A stretch of 49,768 bases of DNA from Prevotella sp. (GCA_017449495.1 JAFTFO010000007.1:1-49768), one strand, 5' to 3'; positions 1 to 8,411 are shown, counted from the first letter of the stretch. Program-made: numbers and translations. Notes: generated by a model from the letters alone, not told the origin.

Positions 1-289
1 TCAGAGGACTGTAGTCCCGCGAATAGTTTCCCTTTCCTGCCGGCCTCTTCCTCCTTCTGACAACAAAGGTAAGGATTTGGCCGTGATTGAGCAAATTCTT
101 CACTGATATAATCTATCAGAGCGCAAAATTAGAGTCCCTCTGTTATATTAACCTCTGTTATATGATGTCTATATACACACAAATTAAAAAACATAGCCGC
201 CAGTGCCGCCTTTGTGGTTAAATAGATCGGTGAATTAGCGTGCTTCCACAAAGATAGTACTAATAGTTTAGTAGCCCCCTATTTGAATC
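1..289. other. Left-edge intergenic stretch, no convincing gene
   Basis: No start-to-stop gene is supported here. On the minus strand a frame stays open from about 142 to the window edge, but it has no usable start. Two boxes matching the Bacteroidetes -7 consensus lie on the minus strand: TATCTTTG near 252-259 and TACCTTTG near 67-74. Transcription may therefore leave the window to the left. A small inverted repeat (GGACT..AGTCC) sits at 6-17. Confidence 0.4.
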
Positions 290-706
290 TTATACAGCTA
301 TCAGTTCTTGTCCCATCATATGGAATGCCTGTCTAATCTTCTGCATCCGTTCGACACTGGGCTTCTTGATGCCATAAATATATTTGGCCAGAAGACTTTT
401 GTTGATTCCAATATATTTGGCCATCTCAGAGACGTTTATCTGAGGAAAACGGCTAAAAATCCTTGCAACCTCATTGTCTGGATTAGGCTCTGTGGTATCG
501 TAGAAAGAGGATATATGTACATCTTCATCCAACTTTTCCCAGCGGATGTCATCACCAAAGCGCCCGATTGTGAAATCAAGCCGCTCTGATTCAGAGGCAT
601 CTTTTAGTACAGGGAATGCTTCTAAAGGGCGACTTAGGGTTTCACCGCTGTCTGTCATCAAAAAAATACGCTTTGCATCAAACCAAATCTTTTTAATCTT
701 TACCAT
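290..706 (-). CDS. DUF2442-type protein with C-terminal helix-turn-helix
   Basis: This 138-residue protein has an N-terminal half (about residues 1-75) resembling DUF2442, with the phrases KKIWFDAKRIFLMTDSG and LDFTIGRFGDDIRWEKLD. The C-terminal half (about 88-135) resembles an XRE-like helix-turn-helix (VSEMAKYIGINKSLLAKYIYG). It lies 2 bp downstream of the DUF4160 gene, so the two are almost certainly co-transcribed. From family knowledge, DUF2442 and DUF4160 genes are often paired in toxin-antitoxin-like modules. The HTH makes this the likely DNA-binding, autoregulating partner, and a palindrome that could be its operator lies upstream of the pair. The toxin-antitoxin role is inferred; no biochemical activity can be read from the sequence. 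Confidence 0.75.
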   Translation of the reverse strand: MVKIKKIWFDAKRIFLMTDSGETLSRPLEAFPVLKDASESERLDFTIGRFGDDIRWEKLDEDVHISSFYDTTEPNPDNEVARIFSRFPQINVSEMAKYIGINKSLLAKYIYGIKKPSVERMQKIRQAFHMMGQELIAV

Positions 707-708
707 AA

Positions 709-954
709 TTATTCATCGTTATCATCCATGTGTTCATGCCATTTCTCTATGAATTCTTCCTGAAAAGTTTCACACAGAGCCTTGGCTTTCTTCAGATCCT
801 TTGGCTTCATCCCTTCGTTCTTGATAAGTTCTATGTCAGGTTCTAGAGAGAACTTTGCACGACCATCAGCATTCTCCACATGAACATGAATAGGCATGTG
901 CTCCTCAGAATAGAAGTAGAATCGTAACCCAAACGCTAAGAGTATTGTTGGCAT
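709..954 (-). CDS. DUF4160 family protein
   Basis: This 81-residue protein starts MPTILLAFGLRFYFYSEEH and contains the DUF4160 hallmark of an N-terminal FYSEEHxPxHVHV stretch (residues about 13-24). An upstream in-frame start at 1083 would add 43 residues, but that extension runs through the promoter and palindrome at 973-999, so the start at 954 is preferred. It is the first gene of a two-gene unit with the DUF2442/HTH protein. The family is small, soluble and of unsettled function; the pairing suggests a toxin-antitoxin-like module. It could instead be a non-toxic accessory protein. Confidence 0.75.
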   Translation of the reverse strand: MPTILLAFGLRFYFYSEEHMPIHVHVENADGRAKFSLEPDIELIKNEGMKPKDLKKAKALCETFQEEFIEKWHEHMDDNDE

Positions 955-972
955 ATAATCGCTATTTTTGTG

Positions 973-999
973 CAAATATAGGGATAATTTTTTATCCCT
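973..999 (-). promoter_or_regulatory. Promoter and palindromic operator of the DUF4160/DUF2442 pair
   Basis: On the minus strand a TATATTTG box (973-980) fits the Bacteroidetes -7 consensus and sits about 19 bp before the DUF4160 start. A perfect 8-bp inverted repeat (AGGGATAA, TTTT spacer, TTATCCCT) occupies 980-999, immediately upstream of and touching the -7 box. A dimeric repressor bound there would block the promoter. The HTH protein encoded by the second gene is the natural candidate. Confidence 0.6.
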
Positions 1000-1089
1000 C
1001 CAAATGTTTCGAAGATTATTTTTATTATTTGTGCTAAAAACTTTTTGATTACACAAAATGTGTAATAAGCCTTGACGGCACAATCAGCG

Positions 1090-1410
1090 TTATTCTTTCA
1101 CGAACCCTTTGTTCTTCCACTTCCCTGACCGCCAGCGGCGCATGAGGATGACGCCCCGGATGTTCTCGTCGAGGGCAAAGCCTACCCACATGCCCACGAG
1201 GCCAAAGCCCAGAGGAATGCCGATGACATAACTCAGCCCCACGGCAATGCTCTAGTTGAAGATGATGGCGATGACCACAGGATAGATGGCATCGCCTGTG
1301 GCCCTCAGGGTACCAACGGCGAAGATGTTCGATGTGCGGCCAATCTCCAGAAACCAGTCGATGAAAAGCACCCATACACCCATCGCAATGATTTCGGGAT
1401 TATCTGTAAA
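1090..1410 (-). pseudogene. MATE efflux transporter, C-terminal remnant
   Basis: Read on the minus strand from 1410 to the TAA at 1090-1092, the sequence encodes a MATE-type C-terminus: TDNPEIIAMGVWVLFID, LEIGRTSNIFAVGTLRATGD, then IGIPLGFGLVGMWVGFALDE and a final RGVILMRRWRSGKW. An in-frame TAG at 1252-1254 interrupts it after AIIFN, where a tryptophan codon would be expected. Only about 100 of the family's roughly 450 residues remain. Immediately upstream (1411 onward) the frame reads unrelated sequence and then stops. It is a decayed fragment and not a functional gene. Confidence 0.8.
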
Positions 1411-1546
1411 GGCACGGTCACCGACTACTCAGGCTCTTCTGATTTCACCCAAGGCAACAGCGTCGTTGCTACCAACGGCATCATCCAGCAAGCCCTCTTG
1501 GAAGTTATTTGGAAATCTTAACATTTTTATATGTATAGGGATGGGG

Positions 1547-1615
1547 TTACGTGCGCTCTTTCTCGAAGGTGATGCCGTTGTAGAGGGCCTGGGAGCCATC
1601 GCTGTTCTCTGATAC
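1547..1615 (-). pseudogene. Displaced 3' end of an HU-like gene
   Basis: On the minus strand this stretch encodes a C-terminus containing SDGSQALYNGITFEKE followed by TAA (1547-1549). That nearly matches the end of the intact HU-like protein encoded at 3077-3463 (SDGSQALYDGITFEKE). At DNA level about 50 bp is almost identical to 3084-3140. No start or DNA-binding body is present. The stretch between it and the MATE remnant (1411-1546) carries an open plus-strand frame without a start and no recognised feature. Confidence 0.75.
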
Positions 1616-1619
1616 TCCT

Positions 1620-2951
1620 TTAAAGGAAGGGGGTCATGTAAACCGGAAGTATAAGAGTATCCTCATCCTTTTTCAAATCCTTGGTGTATATAAGATAGCG
1701 TTTTTCTACAATATGTGAATACTTCTGACAGAATACGTCAAGCGATTTGTGAGTCTTATAGCCGGAGGATTTCACCTCTATCGGATGAAGTTTGGCTCCT
1801 CGTGAGAGTAGGAAGTCTATCTCGTAGCTGTGGGTCTCATCCTTGGGCCATGTGTAATAAAAAAGTTTGTTTCCAGAGGCAGCCAGCATTTGGGCAATAA
1901 CATTCTCATAGACATATCCCAGATTAGTGCTCAACTTGTCATTCAACAGTTTCTGATAGATGATGTTCTCGGTGTGGTCTTTGTCCCAAAATGCCAGCGT
2001 GACGAACAGGCCAGTGTCTGCACAGAAAATCTTGAACTTGGAAATATCTTTGGTCAGCGACATGCCCACATTCGGGTCGTTGGAATGATAGGAGAATAGA
2101 GTGGTCTTGCTGTCTTCAAGGTCTTTTAGAAATTCCAACAGTTTGTCATCATCGACATCACCCAATACGGCATATGGCTTATAGCGATTGTTTGTCTGAC
2201 TGAGTTGGGAGGGGATTTCCATGAAGAGCGTTTCTAGACGACCAGAACCATCGATTTTTTGGAAATCTTCTTGATATACCTTAATTATACCACGTTTAAC
2301 ATGATCTACTAAACTGAAATTGTTGGTCTCAATATATGCATTCACAGCTTGTGGCATACCGCCTACCAGCATGTAAAGCCTGAAGTCGCGCATCTTGTCC
2401 CGATGGGCTTTATCCAGCGGAAGGCGTTTCTCATAGAATGTGCGAAGCAATGACACTGAGGCTTCGTCGCCAAGAGCCCATCTGAATTCCTCATAATCCA
2501 TGGGGTATAGGGTGACGCGTTCCTCTTCGCTTGGGATAGTTATGTTCTTCGTGTTCTTTTTGATGCTGATGAGGGAGCCAGTTTCAATGTAATCGTAGCG
2601 TCCGTCTTTAACCAGATATTTGATGGCTTGTCGGGCAAGAGGACATTTTTGTACTTCATCGAAAATGATGACCGATTTACGCTCTTTCAACACCACGTTA
2701 TAGATGGCTTGTAACTGAAGGAAGATATAATCCTTATTCATTAAGTCGCTGAACAAGGATTTGACCTCTTCGGATGCTTCGTTGAAGTCAATGAGGATGT
2801 AGGATTCATATTCGTTCTTTGCAAACTGTTCAACAAGTGTAGACTTGCCGACACGTCGTGCCCCTTCTACCAAGATGGCGGATTTGCCGTCCTCTACACG
2901 TTTCCACTCAAGAAGACGGTCGTATAGCTTTCTTTTGAATAGCCGATCCAT
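1620..2951 (-). CDS. AAA ATPase with DUF4143-type C-terminus
   Basis: This 443-residue protein belongs to the large family of archaeal/bacterial ATPases with a DUF4143 tail. The P-loop is VEGARRVGKST (about 28-38). The Walker B region is SVIIFDEVQKCPLARQAIKYL, split as usual by FDE. The sensor-like TGSLISI and the LYPMDYEEF motif are typical. Near the C-terminus, YEIDFLLSR and HPIEVKSS form a D..ExK pattern like a PD-(D/E)xK nuclease fold. Length and motifs indicate an intact gene. These ATPases are common single accessory genes in Bacteroidales and their cellular role is unknown; no partner gene is adjacent. The start at 2951 directly precedes MDRLFKRKLYDRLL, the usual beginning for the family. 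Confidence 0.9.
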   Translation of the reverse strand: MDRLFKRKLYDRLLEWKRVEDGKSAILVEGARRVGKSTLVEQFAKNEYESYILIDFNEASEEVKSLFSDLMNKDYIFLQLQAIYNVVLKERKSVIIFDEVQKCPLARQAIKYLVKDGRYDYIETGSLISIKKNTKNITIPSEEERVTLYPMDYEEFRWALGDEASVSLLRTFYEKRLPLDKAHRDKMRDFRLYMLVGGMPQAVNAYIETNNFSLVDHVKRGIIKVYQEDFQKIDGSGRLETLFMEIPSQLSQTNNRYKPYAVLGDVDDDKLLEFLKDLEDSKTTLFSYHSNDPNVGMSLTKDISKFKIFCADTGLFVTLAFWDKDHTENIIYQKLLNDKLSTNLGYVYENVIAQMLAASGNKLFYYTWPKDETHSYEIDFLLSRGAKLHPIEVKSSGYKTHKSLDVFCQKYSHIVEKRYLIYTKDLKKDEDTLILPVYMTPFL

Positions 2952-3076
2952 GTTTTTAATTATTTGTTGTTGGGTGCAAAGATAGCTATTTTGTTTTGAT
3001 TACGCAAATGTTTTTGAAGAAAAACTCCGAAAATACCGAAAAGTTCCATCTGAATATCTCCGAAAATACCGAAATC

Positions 3077-3463
3077 TTATTGCTGCTCCTTCTCGAAGGT
3101 GATGCCGTCGTAGAGGGCCTGGGAGCCATCGCTGCTCTCGGGGATGAAGTGGAGGCGGACACCACGGATGTGTTTCTTGGCACGGAAGTCCTCGAGGCGG
3201 TCTACCTTGTCGCTCTCTATTTCGAGTTTCATCAGGCCCCAGTCGCGCAGACGGACACGGTCGCCCTGGCGCAGATGGCGGTTGATGACATCCGAAAGCC
3301 GTATGACGGCGGCTGTCATCACGTCCTCGCTGATGGGGTTCTGCTCGCAGGCCTCCTTGATGAGTTGGTCTGAACTGATGGTCTGTTGATGCACGGCCAC
3401 TGCCTTGTATTTGCCGAAAGTGGGGAGCTTCGGTTTGGTCTCTTTCTTGATCCTGTATTTCAT
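3077..3463 (-). CDS. HU-like DNA-binding protein
   Basis: This 128-residue protein resembles the divergent Bacteroidales HU/IHF-like family (HU-HIG type). Residues about 30-100 carry the fold: the helical part is SSDQLIKEACEQNPISEDVMTAAVIRLSDVINRHL, given here in pieces, followed by GDRVRLRDWGLMKLEIES. The arm ends in KKHIRGVRLHFIPESS. It is expected to bind or bend DNA. The gene is transcribed away from the iteron region and from the VirE-type primase, a gene pairing often seen in Bacteroidales accessory loci. It has three tandem copies of a promoter-containing 78-bp repeat upstream, and its 3' end is duplicated at 1547-1615. Confidence 0.85.
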   Translation of the reverse strand: MKYRIKKETKPKLPTFGKYKAVAVHQQTISSDQLIKEACEQNPISEDVMTAAVIRLSDVINRHLRQGDRVRLRDWGLMKLEIESDKVDRLEDFRAKKHIRGVRLHFIPESSDGSQALYDGITFEKEQQ

Positions 3464-3479
3464 CGTTCCTTTTTGGGGA

Positions 3480-3668
3480 CAAAGATACGAATAAGCGAGG
3501 AAAAAGCCAAAAGATTTTTGAGATTTTTCGAGCGGGAGTATTTTCGAGCGTTCAGCTCAGAGATACGAATAAGCGAGCAAAAAGCCAAAAGATTTTTGAG
3601 ATTTTTCGAGCGGGAGTATTTTCGAGCTTTCAGCTCAAAGATACGAATAAGCGAGGAAAAACCAAAAT
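3480..3668 (-). repeat. 78-bp tandem repeat carrying minus-strand promoters
   Basis: Units begin at 3483, 3561 and 3639, exactly 78 bp apart; two are complete and the third is cut off at about 3668. Copies differ at only a few positions. Read on the minus strand, each unit contains CTCGCTTATTCGTATCTTTG or a close variant, which includes a TATCTTTG -7 box. The array therefore holds up to three promoters pointing at the HU-like gene that starts at 3463. Confidence 0.85.
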
Positions 3669-3732
3669 TGTAATTTGCATCTACTAAAATGAATCTATAT
3701 TATTGAGTATTAATGACTTTATGCAAATTCCA

Positions 3733-3787
3733 CCTCTATTTTCCTTCTACTTTACCTCTACCTTGCCTCTACCTTTCATCTACATCA
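3733..3787. repeat. Left 11-bp iteron array (CCTCTA orientation)
   Basis: Five 11-bp units start at 3733, 3744, 3755, 3766 and 3777. Their first six bases are CCTCTA, CTTCTA, CCTCTA, CCTCTA and CATCTA. The period is exact. This is the reverse complement of the motif in the right array at 4057-4122. Confidence 0.85.
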
Positions 3788-3875
3788 TCTGAATAGTAAC
3801 AGGATTGTCAGAGACAAGCGTCCAAACTCCATCGTTACTGCCGGCTTCTGGGATGCAGGAAGCCTGAAGCGTGCA

Positions 3876-3957
3876 AAATTCTCTAGAGAATTTATGGGTT
3901 TCCTTACGGTAAAGTCTCGCGAAGGTGCCACCTTTGTGATGAATTCTCTAGAGAATT
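3876..3957. promoter_or_regulatory. Two identical 16-bp palindromes
   Basis: AATTCTCTAGAGAATT occurs at 3877-3892 and again at 3942-3957, with centres 65 bp apart. The first copy extends to 18 bp with flanking A and T. They lie nearly midway between the two 11-bp arrays. Perfect palindromes of this length suggest a dimeric binding protein, which cannot be named from the sequence. Confidence 0.8.
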
Positions 3958-4056
3958 TCAAAGAGAGGCGGCTTAAAGGTTAATGAGAGGTAGGGGTGGG
4001 GCATCAGTTTGGAGGGTGCAAAGTTGCATGAAGGGAGATGCAATGTTCTATTAAGG

Positions 4057-4122
4057 TGGAGGATAGATAGAGGCAAGGTAGAGGAAAAATAGAGGATATA
4101 TAGAGGTAAAATAGAAGAAATA
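4057..4122. repeat. Right 11-bp iteron array (TAGAGG orientation)
   Basis: Six units start at 4057, 4068, 4079, 4090, 4101 and 4112, exactly 11 bp apart. They begin TGGAGG, TAGAGG (four times) and TAGAAG, with A-rich spacers. A further TAGAGG lies at 4190-4195 just before the primase gene. The array ends about 10 bp before the primase promoter. Confidence 0.85.
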
Positions 4123-4131
4123 ATCAGAAAA

Positions 4132-4168
4132 AGTTTTGTATAATTCGCTAAAAATTAGTATTTTTGCA
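4132..4168 (+). promoter_or_regulatory. Promoter of the VirE-type primase gene
   Basis: A TTTTG at about 4134-4138 is followed by TATTTTTG near 4158-4165, at a spacing close to that expected for Bacteroidetes promoters. It lies directly downstream of the TAGAGG array and 50 bp before the ATG at 4217. Confidence 0.6.
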
Positions 4169-4216
4169 GCCAGATAACGAATGATTTAGTAGAGGTAGAA
4201 TTAAAAAATCGAATTT

Positions 4217-6343
4217 ATGAAGATAAGTTTACTGAAAATATCGCGCAAGAAGATGGTGATCAACCGTCTGGAGTTGAATGATCTGGCAGAGATGATCCGC
4301 AAGAGTCCCGAGGAGCAGAAGGTGTTCAATCTGCGCCTGAACTATCAGTTCTATCAACCAAAGCGGTTGGACGACGGACAGATCGTGATTGATGCGCAGG
4401 ACCACACGGTGAACCTGCCGCGCATACTCTTTGCCGCAGAGTGCGTGAACTATAAGGAGATACAGAAGGGGTTGAGGTACAACGGGCTGGTGGTGGTTGA
4501 GGTGAACGGCCTGAAGACGTATGAGGAGGCTGTCGCCATCAGGAACCAGGCGGCGCGGATGGACGAGACGGTGATGGCTTTCCTGGGGGCGTCGGGCAAG
4601 TCGGTGAAGATTGTGTGCCGAGGCGAAATGTTCGGAGCATTGGCATTGCCGGAGAAGGAAGAAGAGGTGAGGCAGTTCCACAAGAACCTGTATGAGACGG
4701 CGCGGAGGGCCTATCAGAATCAGTTCGGGCTCGACATTGAGTATCTGGAGCCGAGGCTGGAACGGACGGTCTATCTGAGTGCCGACCCTGAGATGTACTA
4801 CAACCCTGAGGCACGACCCTTCAAGGCGGATACGGCCAAGCATGAACAGCCGGAACCAGCACCCATCTCGTGGGAGAGTGACATGCTGATGCCTGGGCGC
4901 ACCATGAAGCGGACGTATCACTTCAACTGGGTGTTCATCCTCCGCGAGGTCTTGGGCGGCTACTTTGACCTGCCCGACGAGGACCGCCAGATGCAGCTGC
5001 TACAGCAGATAGCCCGCAAGTCGCTCGAACAGGGCATACCGCTCTCGCATGCCCAGGGCATGACGCTGGAGCATCCGCTCTTCCACAACGATCCGGAACT
5101 GGTGAAGAGTGTCTTTGCTTCCACCTATGAGATCCCGCTGATGGAAGATTATCGGAAGCGGAACAAACTGAAGCCGCTGAAGAGCGTGCCTGATGAACTG
5201 ATACAGACCATGCGGACGGAGATATTCCTCAATGCCAATTTCGACATGCGCAAAAACCTGATGACGGGTGTGGCCGAGTACCGCATGAAATACGCTGAGG
5301 ACCAGACGTTTAAGCCGCTGACCGAGGAGGTGCGCAACGATATGACGCTGCAGGCTATAGAGCTGGGCATCAAAGGGTGGGATCAGAACGTGAACCGCTT
5401 CATCGACTCCACCCGCATCGAGCAGTACGACCCCGTGAACACGTGGCTCGACAGCCTGCCTGCATGGGACGGGAAGGATAGGATAGAGGAGCTTGCCCTG
5501 CGAGTACCTACGGAACAGCCGCACTGGGAGAAATACCTGCGGTATTGGCTTGTGGGGATGGTGGCTCAGTGGCGTGAGAGCGATCAGCAGTTGACGGGCA
5601 ATGCGCTGACACCGCTGCTGATAGGCCGTCAGGGGTGCGGCAAGACGCGCTTCTGCAAGATTCTGCTGCCGCCGGAGTTGCGTGACTACTACAACGACAA
5701 GCTGAACTTCAAGAACGAGTTTGACCTGAACATCGCGCTGACCTCGTTTGCGCTCATCAACATCGATGAGTTTGACAAGACCACCTCGTCGCAGCAGATT
5801 GTGCTGAAGTACCTGTTGTCGTCTGCCGACGTGAAGTTCCGTCCGCCTTACGGCAAGACCATCAAGCAGTATCGCCGCTACACCTCGTTCATCGGAACTA
5901 CGAATCAGCAACAGCCGCTGGTCGATCCCACGGGTTCGCGCCGCTTCGTCTGTGTGGGCATCCCGGCTGGCAAGAACATCGACTTCACCGACAATCTCAA
6001 CCATCGCCAACTCTATGCCCAGGCTCTCCACCTCTTTAATAAGGGTGAGCGCTTCTGGCTGGAGGATGACGAGATACAGACGCTGATCGAGGAGAACGTG
6101 CCCTACCAGCGCACCATCGACCTGGTGGAGATGATCAACGAGACGTTCCGCAAGCCCAAGGACGGCGAGGGCCGGTGGTGGAGCACGTCGGAGATACTTG
6201 CTACGTTCTCAGGGCGTTACGCCTACTTCGATGCCAAGCGGGCCACGCCTGCCGTGCTGGGCAAGTCGATGAACAACTACCGCTTCAACTTCCGCCACCG
6301 CATGGTGAACGGCTGTTCGGAGTACTGGCTCTGCGAGAAGTGA
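4217..6343 (+). CDS. VirE-type primase/helicase protein
   Basis: This 708-residue protein matches the Bacteroidales architecture of a BT4734-like (VirE N-terminal) domain followed by a VirE ATPase domain and a DUF3874-like tail. The N-terminal part (about 1-300) is primase-like by family. The ATPase has a Walker A GRQGCGKTRF (about 468-477) and a Walker B-like ALINIDEFDK (about 512-521), preceded by WDGKDRIEEL, a VirE hallmark. The tail ends SEYWLCEK. Such proteins are associated with phages, plasmids and integrative elements and are expected to act in DNA replication. Here no integrase, relaxase or phage structural gene is visible. Its neighbours are the HU-like gene and an iteron/palindrome region, so it may be the replication gene of a reduced element. 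The first ATG was chosen; a second Met at residue 13 is possible. Confidence 0.85.
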   Translation: MKISLLKISRKKMVINRLELNDLAEMIRKSPEEQKVFNLRLNYQFYQPKRLDDGQIVIDAQDHTVNLPRILFAAECVNYKEIQKGLRYNGLVVVEVNGLKTYEEAVAIRNQAARMDETVMAFLGASGKSVKIVCRGEMFGALALPEKEEEVRQFHKNLYETARRAYQNQFGLDIEYLEPRLERTVYLSADPEMYYNPEARPFKADTAKHEQPEPAPISWESDMLMPGRTMKRTYHFNWVFILREVLGGYFDLPDEDRQMQLLQQIARKSLEQGIPLSHAQGMTLEHPLFHNDPELVKSVFASTYEIPLMEDYRKRNKLKPLKSVPDELIQTMRTEIFLNANFDMRKNLMTGVAEYRMKYAEDQTFKPLTEEVRNDMTLQAIELGIKGWDQNVNRFIDSTRIEQYDPVNTWLDSLPAWDGKDRIEELALRVPTEQPHWEKYLRYWLVGMVAQWRESDQQLTGNALTPLLIGRQGCGKTRFCKILLPPELRDYYNDKLNFKNEFDLNIALTSFALINIDEFDKTTSSQQIVLKYLLSSADVKFRPPYGKTIKQYRRYTSFIGTTNQQQPLVDPTGSRRFVCVGIPAGKNIDFTDNLNHRQLYAQALHLFNKGERFWLEDDEIQTLIEENVPYQRTIDLVEMINETFRKPKDGEGRWWSTSEILATFSGRYAYFDAKRATPAVLGKSMNNYRFNFRHRMVNGCSEYWLCEK

Positions 6344-6394
6344 ATGCTTATCGTTGAAATAAAAAAGGCTTATTGACGTTATTTAAGGTGTGAG

Positions 6395-6428
6395 ATTGCC
6401 TTTATTTGCAGGAAAAGTCGTAACTTTG
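6395..6428 (+). promoter_or_regulatory. Promoter of the fic gene
   Basis: TAACTTTG at 6421-6428 matches the -7 consensus, with ATTG at 6395-6398 in the -33 position. The downstream AGCGAAAAG context resembles that following the promoters at 11431 and 48770. Confidence 0.55.
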
Positions 6429-6550
6429 CAGCGAAAAGTTGCATCCTAACGATTAGGTAGTTTTTTTGATTTAATAATTTAAGGCGCAAGAACGATAACC
6501 AATTATGAAGAAAAGACAGTATGAGCAGCCTTCGATAAAGAACAATAGAT

Positions 6551-7561
6551 ATGGCATCAAAGAAAGAATTACTAGAGGTGCTAAACGAGTACAAACGACT
6601 CGGAATCGCTGATCAGATAGACTACGACAAGTTCTGTCTCTATTCGCTTATTACCCATTCTACCGCTATTGAAGGTTCGACAGTTACGGAGATAGAGAAT
6701 CAGTTGCTGTTTGATGAAGGCATCGCAGCCAAAGGGCGAACCATGCAAGAGCAACTGATGAATCTCGACCTGAAGAAAGCCTATGAACATAGCCAGCAGT
6801 TGGCAAAATCTCATACAGACTTCTCCGTAGATATGTTGAAAGGCTTGTCTGCTATCGTCATGAAGAATACTGGTAGTGTCTACAATACTGCGTTAGGCTC
6901 ATTCGATGCTTCTAAAGGCGACTTGCGACTGGTAAATGTTACTGCAGGCGCAGGAGGAAAATCGTATTTGAACTATCAGAAAGTGCCTGCCAAACTAGAA
7001 GCATTCTGCCAACAGGTTAATGAACGTCGCGCAGCATTGGCTTCTGACGATGTGATCAGCCAATATATGCTCAGTTTCGATGCCCATTTCCAATTGGTGA
7101 CGATTCACCCCTGGGTAGATGGCAATGGCAGGATGTCCAGACTCGTCATGAACCATCTGCAATTTGAATATGGTTTGATTCCAGTAAAGGTCAACAAGGA
7201 GGATAAGGCAGAGTATATTCAGGCCTTGATTCAATCCCGTGAACACGATTCGATGGAACCATTCCGAGAGTTTATGCTACAGGAGCACATCAAGAATCTT
7301 CGCCATGAGATGGACAATTTCCATCAGTCACAAGAAGGTGGACAGAAAACCGGAAAGGTGGACAGAAAAGGTGGACAGGAAACGCGCGACGCTATCCTGC
7401 AGATGATTCGTGAGGATGCACATATCTCCTCGTCAAAGATGGCTGAGCGCTTAGGTATCAATCGCAGTGCCGTCAGCAAGCATCTCAAGAAAATGCAAGA
7501 CACAGGTGTCATTAGAAGAGAAGGACCAGATAAAGGTGGTAAATGGGTAATAATAAAATAA
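6551..7561 (+). CDS. Fic family protein with winged-helix C-terminus
   Basis: The 336-residue protein contains the Fic active-site motif [12 protein letters not shown] (around residues 186-197), so the catalytic His and the phosphate-binding GNGR are present. Residues around 35-42 (STAIEGS) match the N-terminal inhibitory helix motif [ST]xxxE[GN], as in self-inhibited class II Fic proteins. The C-terminus (about 278-336) is a winged helix ([20 protein letters not shown]). The linker repeats GGQ/VDRKGGQ, encoded by three near copies of GGTGGACAG. Fic enzymes usually AMPylate proteins; the target is unknown. The gene stands alone behind its own promoter. It could act as an autoregulated modifier, since the wHTH suggests DNA binding. 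Confidence 0.9.
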   Translation: MASKKELLEVLNEYKRLGIADQIDYDKFCLYSLITHSTAIEGSTVTEIENQLLFDEGIAAKGRTMQEQLMNLDLKKAYEHSQQLAKSHTDFSVDMLKGLSAIVMKNTGSVYNTALGSFDASKGDLRLVNVTAGAGGKSYLNYQKVPAKLEAFCQQVNERRAALASDDVISQYMLSFDAHFQLVTIHPWVDGNGRMSRLVMNHLQFEYGLIPVKVNKEDKAEYIQALIQSREHDSMEPFREFMLQEHIKNLRHEMDNFHQSQEGGQKTGKVDRKGGQETRDAILQMIREDAHISSSKMAERLGINRSAVSKHLKKMQDTGVIRREGPDKGGKWVIIK

Positions 7562-7568
7562 AGTAATT

Positions 7569-8411
7569 ATGGCAGCAGGAAAGTGGATAGGAGGATTCAT
7601 CGGATGGATGGCCGGAGGCCCGTTGGGCGCTCTGGCAGGCTATCTCGTGGGGTCGTTGTTCGACTCGATGCTCGACGGGGTGAACTCTCCGGATAATTCA
7701 GGCACGTGGGGCTCAGGCTCTCAGCGTGATAACAGTCAGAGGCGTTCGTATCAGGACTTCAACGAGGCCTATCAACGGGCCTATCGTCAGCGGCAGCAAC
7801 AGGGGCAGCGCAACAGCTTCCTCTTCTCGTTGCTCGTGCTCTCTTCTTATATTATCAAGGCCGACGGCAAGGCGATGCACTCAGAGATGGAACTGGTGCG
7901 CCAGATGCTCCGCCAGAACTTCGGACAGGATGCCGTCAGTCAGGGCAATGAGATCCTGAACAAACTCTTCGATGAGCAGAAGCGTGAGGGCTGGACGCAG
8001 TTCAAACAGACTGTGCGCCAATGCTGCGGACAGATCAACCAGCAGATGGACTACTCGCAGCGTCTGCAGTTGCTGAACTATCTGGTGATGGTGGCTCAGG
8101 CTGACGGTCGTGTGCCTCAGAGTGAGATTACGGCCCTGAAGGATTGTGCTCAGTGGATGGGACTCTCAACGAGTGAGGTTGACTCGATGCTGCATCTGCA
8201 AGGCGACACGCTGGAGGATGCCTATAAGGTGTTGGGTGTCAGTCCGAACGCTACTGATGACGAGGTGAAGAAAGCCTATCGCAAACTGGCCCTCGAGCAT
8301 CATCCAGACAAGGTGGCAGCCCTGGGCGAGGATGTGCGCAAGGCGGCTGAGAAGAAGTTCCAGGAGATCAATGCTGCCAAGGACCGTATCTGGAAGGCAA
8401 GAGGACTTTGA
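7569..8411 (+). CDS. TerB-like / J-domain (DjlA-like) co-chaperone
   Basis: Of its 280 residues, the first 35 are a glycine-zipper hydrophobic segment ([20 protein letters not shown]), probably membrane-associated. Residues about 85-200 form a TerB-like helical domain ([16 protein letters not shown] and [15 protein letters not shown], two DG repeats). Residues about 217-280 form a J domain with the essential HPD at about 245-247 (LEHHPDK). DjlA-type proteins stimulate DnaK ATPase at the membrane. The gene starts 7 bp after the fic stop, so it may share its transcript. Start choice is supported by the immediate glycine-zipper segment. Confidence 0.9.
   Translation: MAAGKWIGGFIGWMAGGPLGALAGYLVGSLFDSMLDGVNSPDNSGTWGSGSQRDNSQRRSYQDFNEAYQRAYRQRQQQGQRNSFLFSLLVLSSYIIKADGKAMHSEMELVRQMLRQNFGQDAVSQGNEILNKLFDEQKREGWTQFKQTVRQCCGQINQQMDYSQRLQLLNYLVMVAQADGRVPQSEITALKDCAQWMGLSTSEVDSMLHLQGDTLEDAYKVLGVSPNATDDEVKKAYRKLALEHHPDKVAALGEDVRKAAEKKFQEINAAKDRIWKARGL

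Noticed and set aside
1-142. Open minus-strand frame containing LIDYISEEFAQSRPNPYL
   Set aside because: It has no start codon, contains a promoter-like box and leaves the window, so a gene cannot be claimed.
1411-1546. Plus-strand frame reading TDYSGSSDFTQGNSVVATNG and ending near 1521
   Set aside because: It has no start, lies between two gene remnants and matches nothing I know.
3733-4122. CRISPR array
   Set aside because: The units are 11 bp without unique spacers of constant length, and no cas gene is present.
6505-6612. 35-codon frame starting MKKRQYEQPSIKNN that overlaps the fic start
   Set aside because: Two thirds of it run inside the Fic coding region in another frame; a leader peptide is possible but not supported.
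7569-8411. Interpretation of the TerB-like gene as a tellurite-resistance operon
   Set aside because: No TerC/TerD/TerZ genes are nearby, and the J domain points to a DjlA-like co-chaperone.
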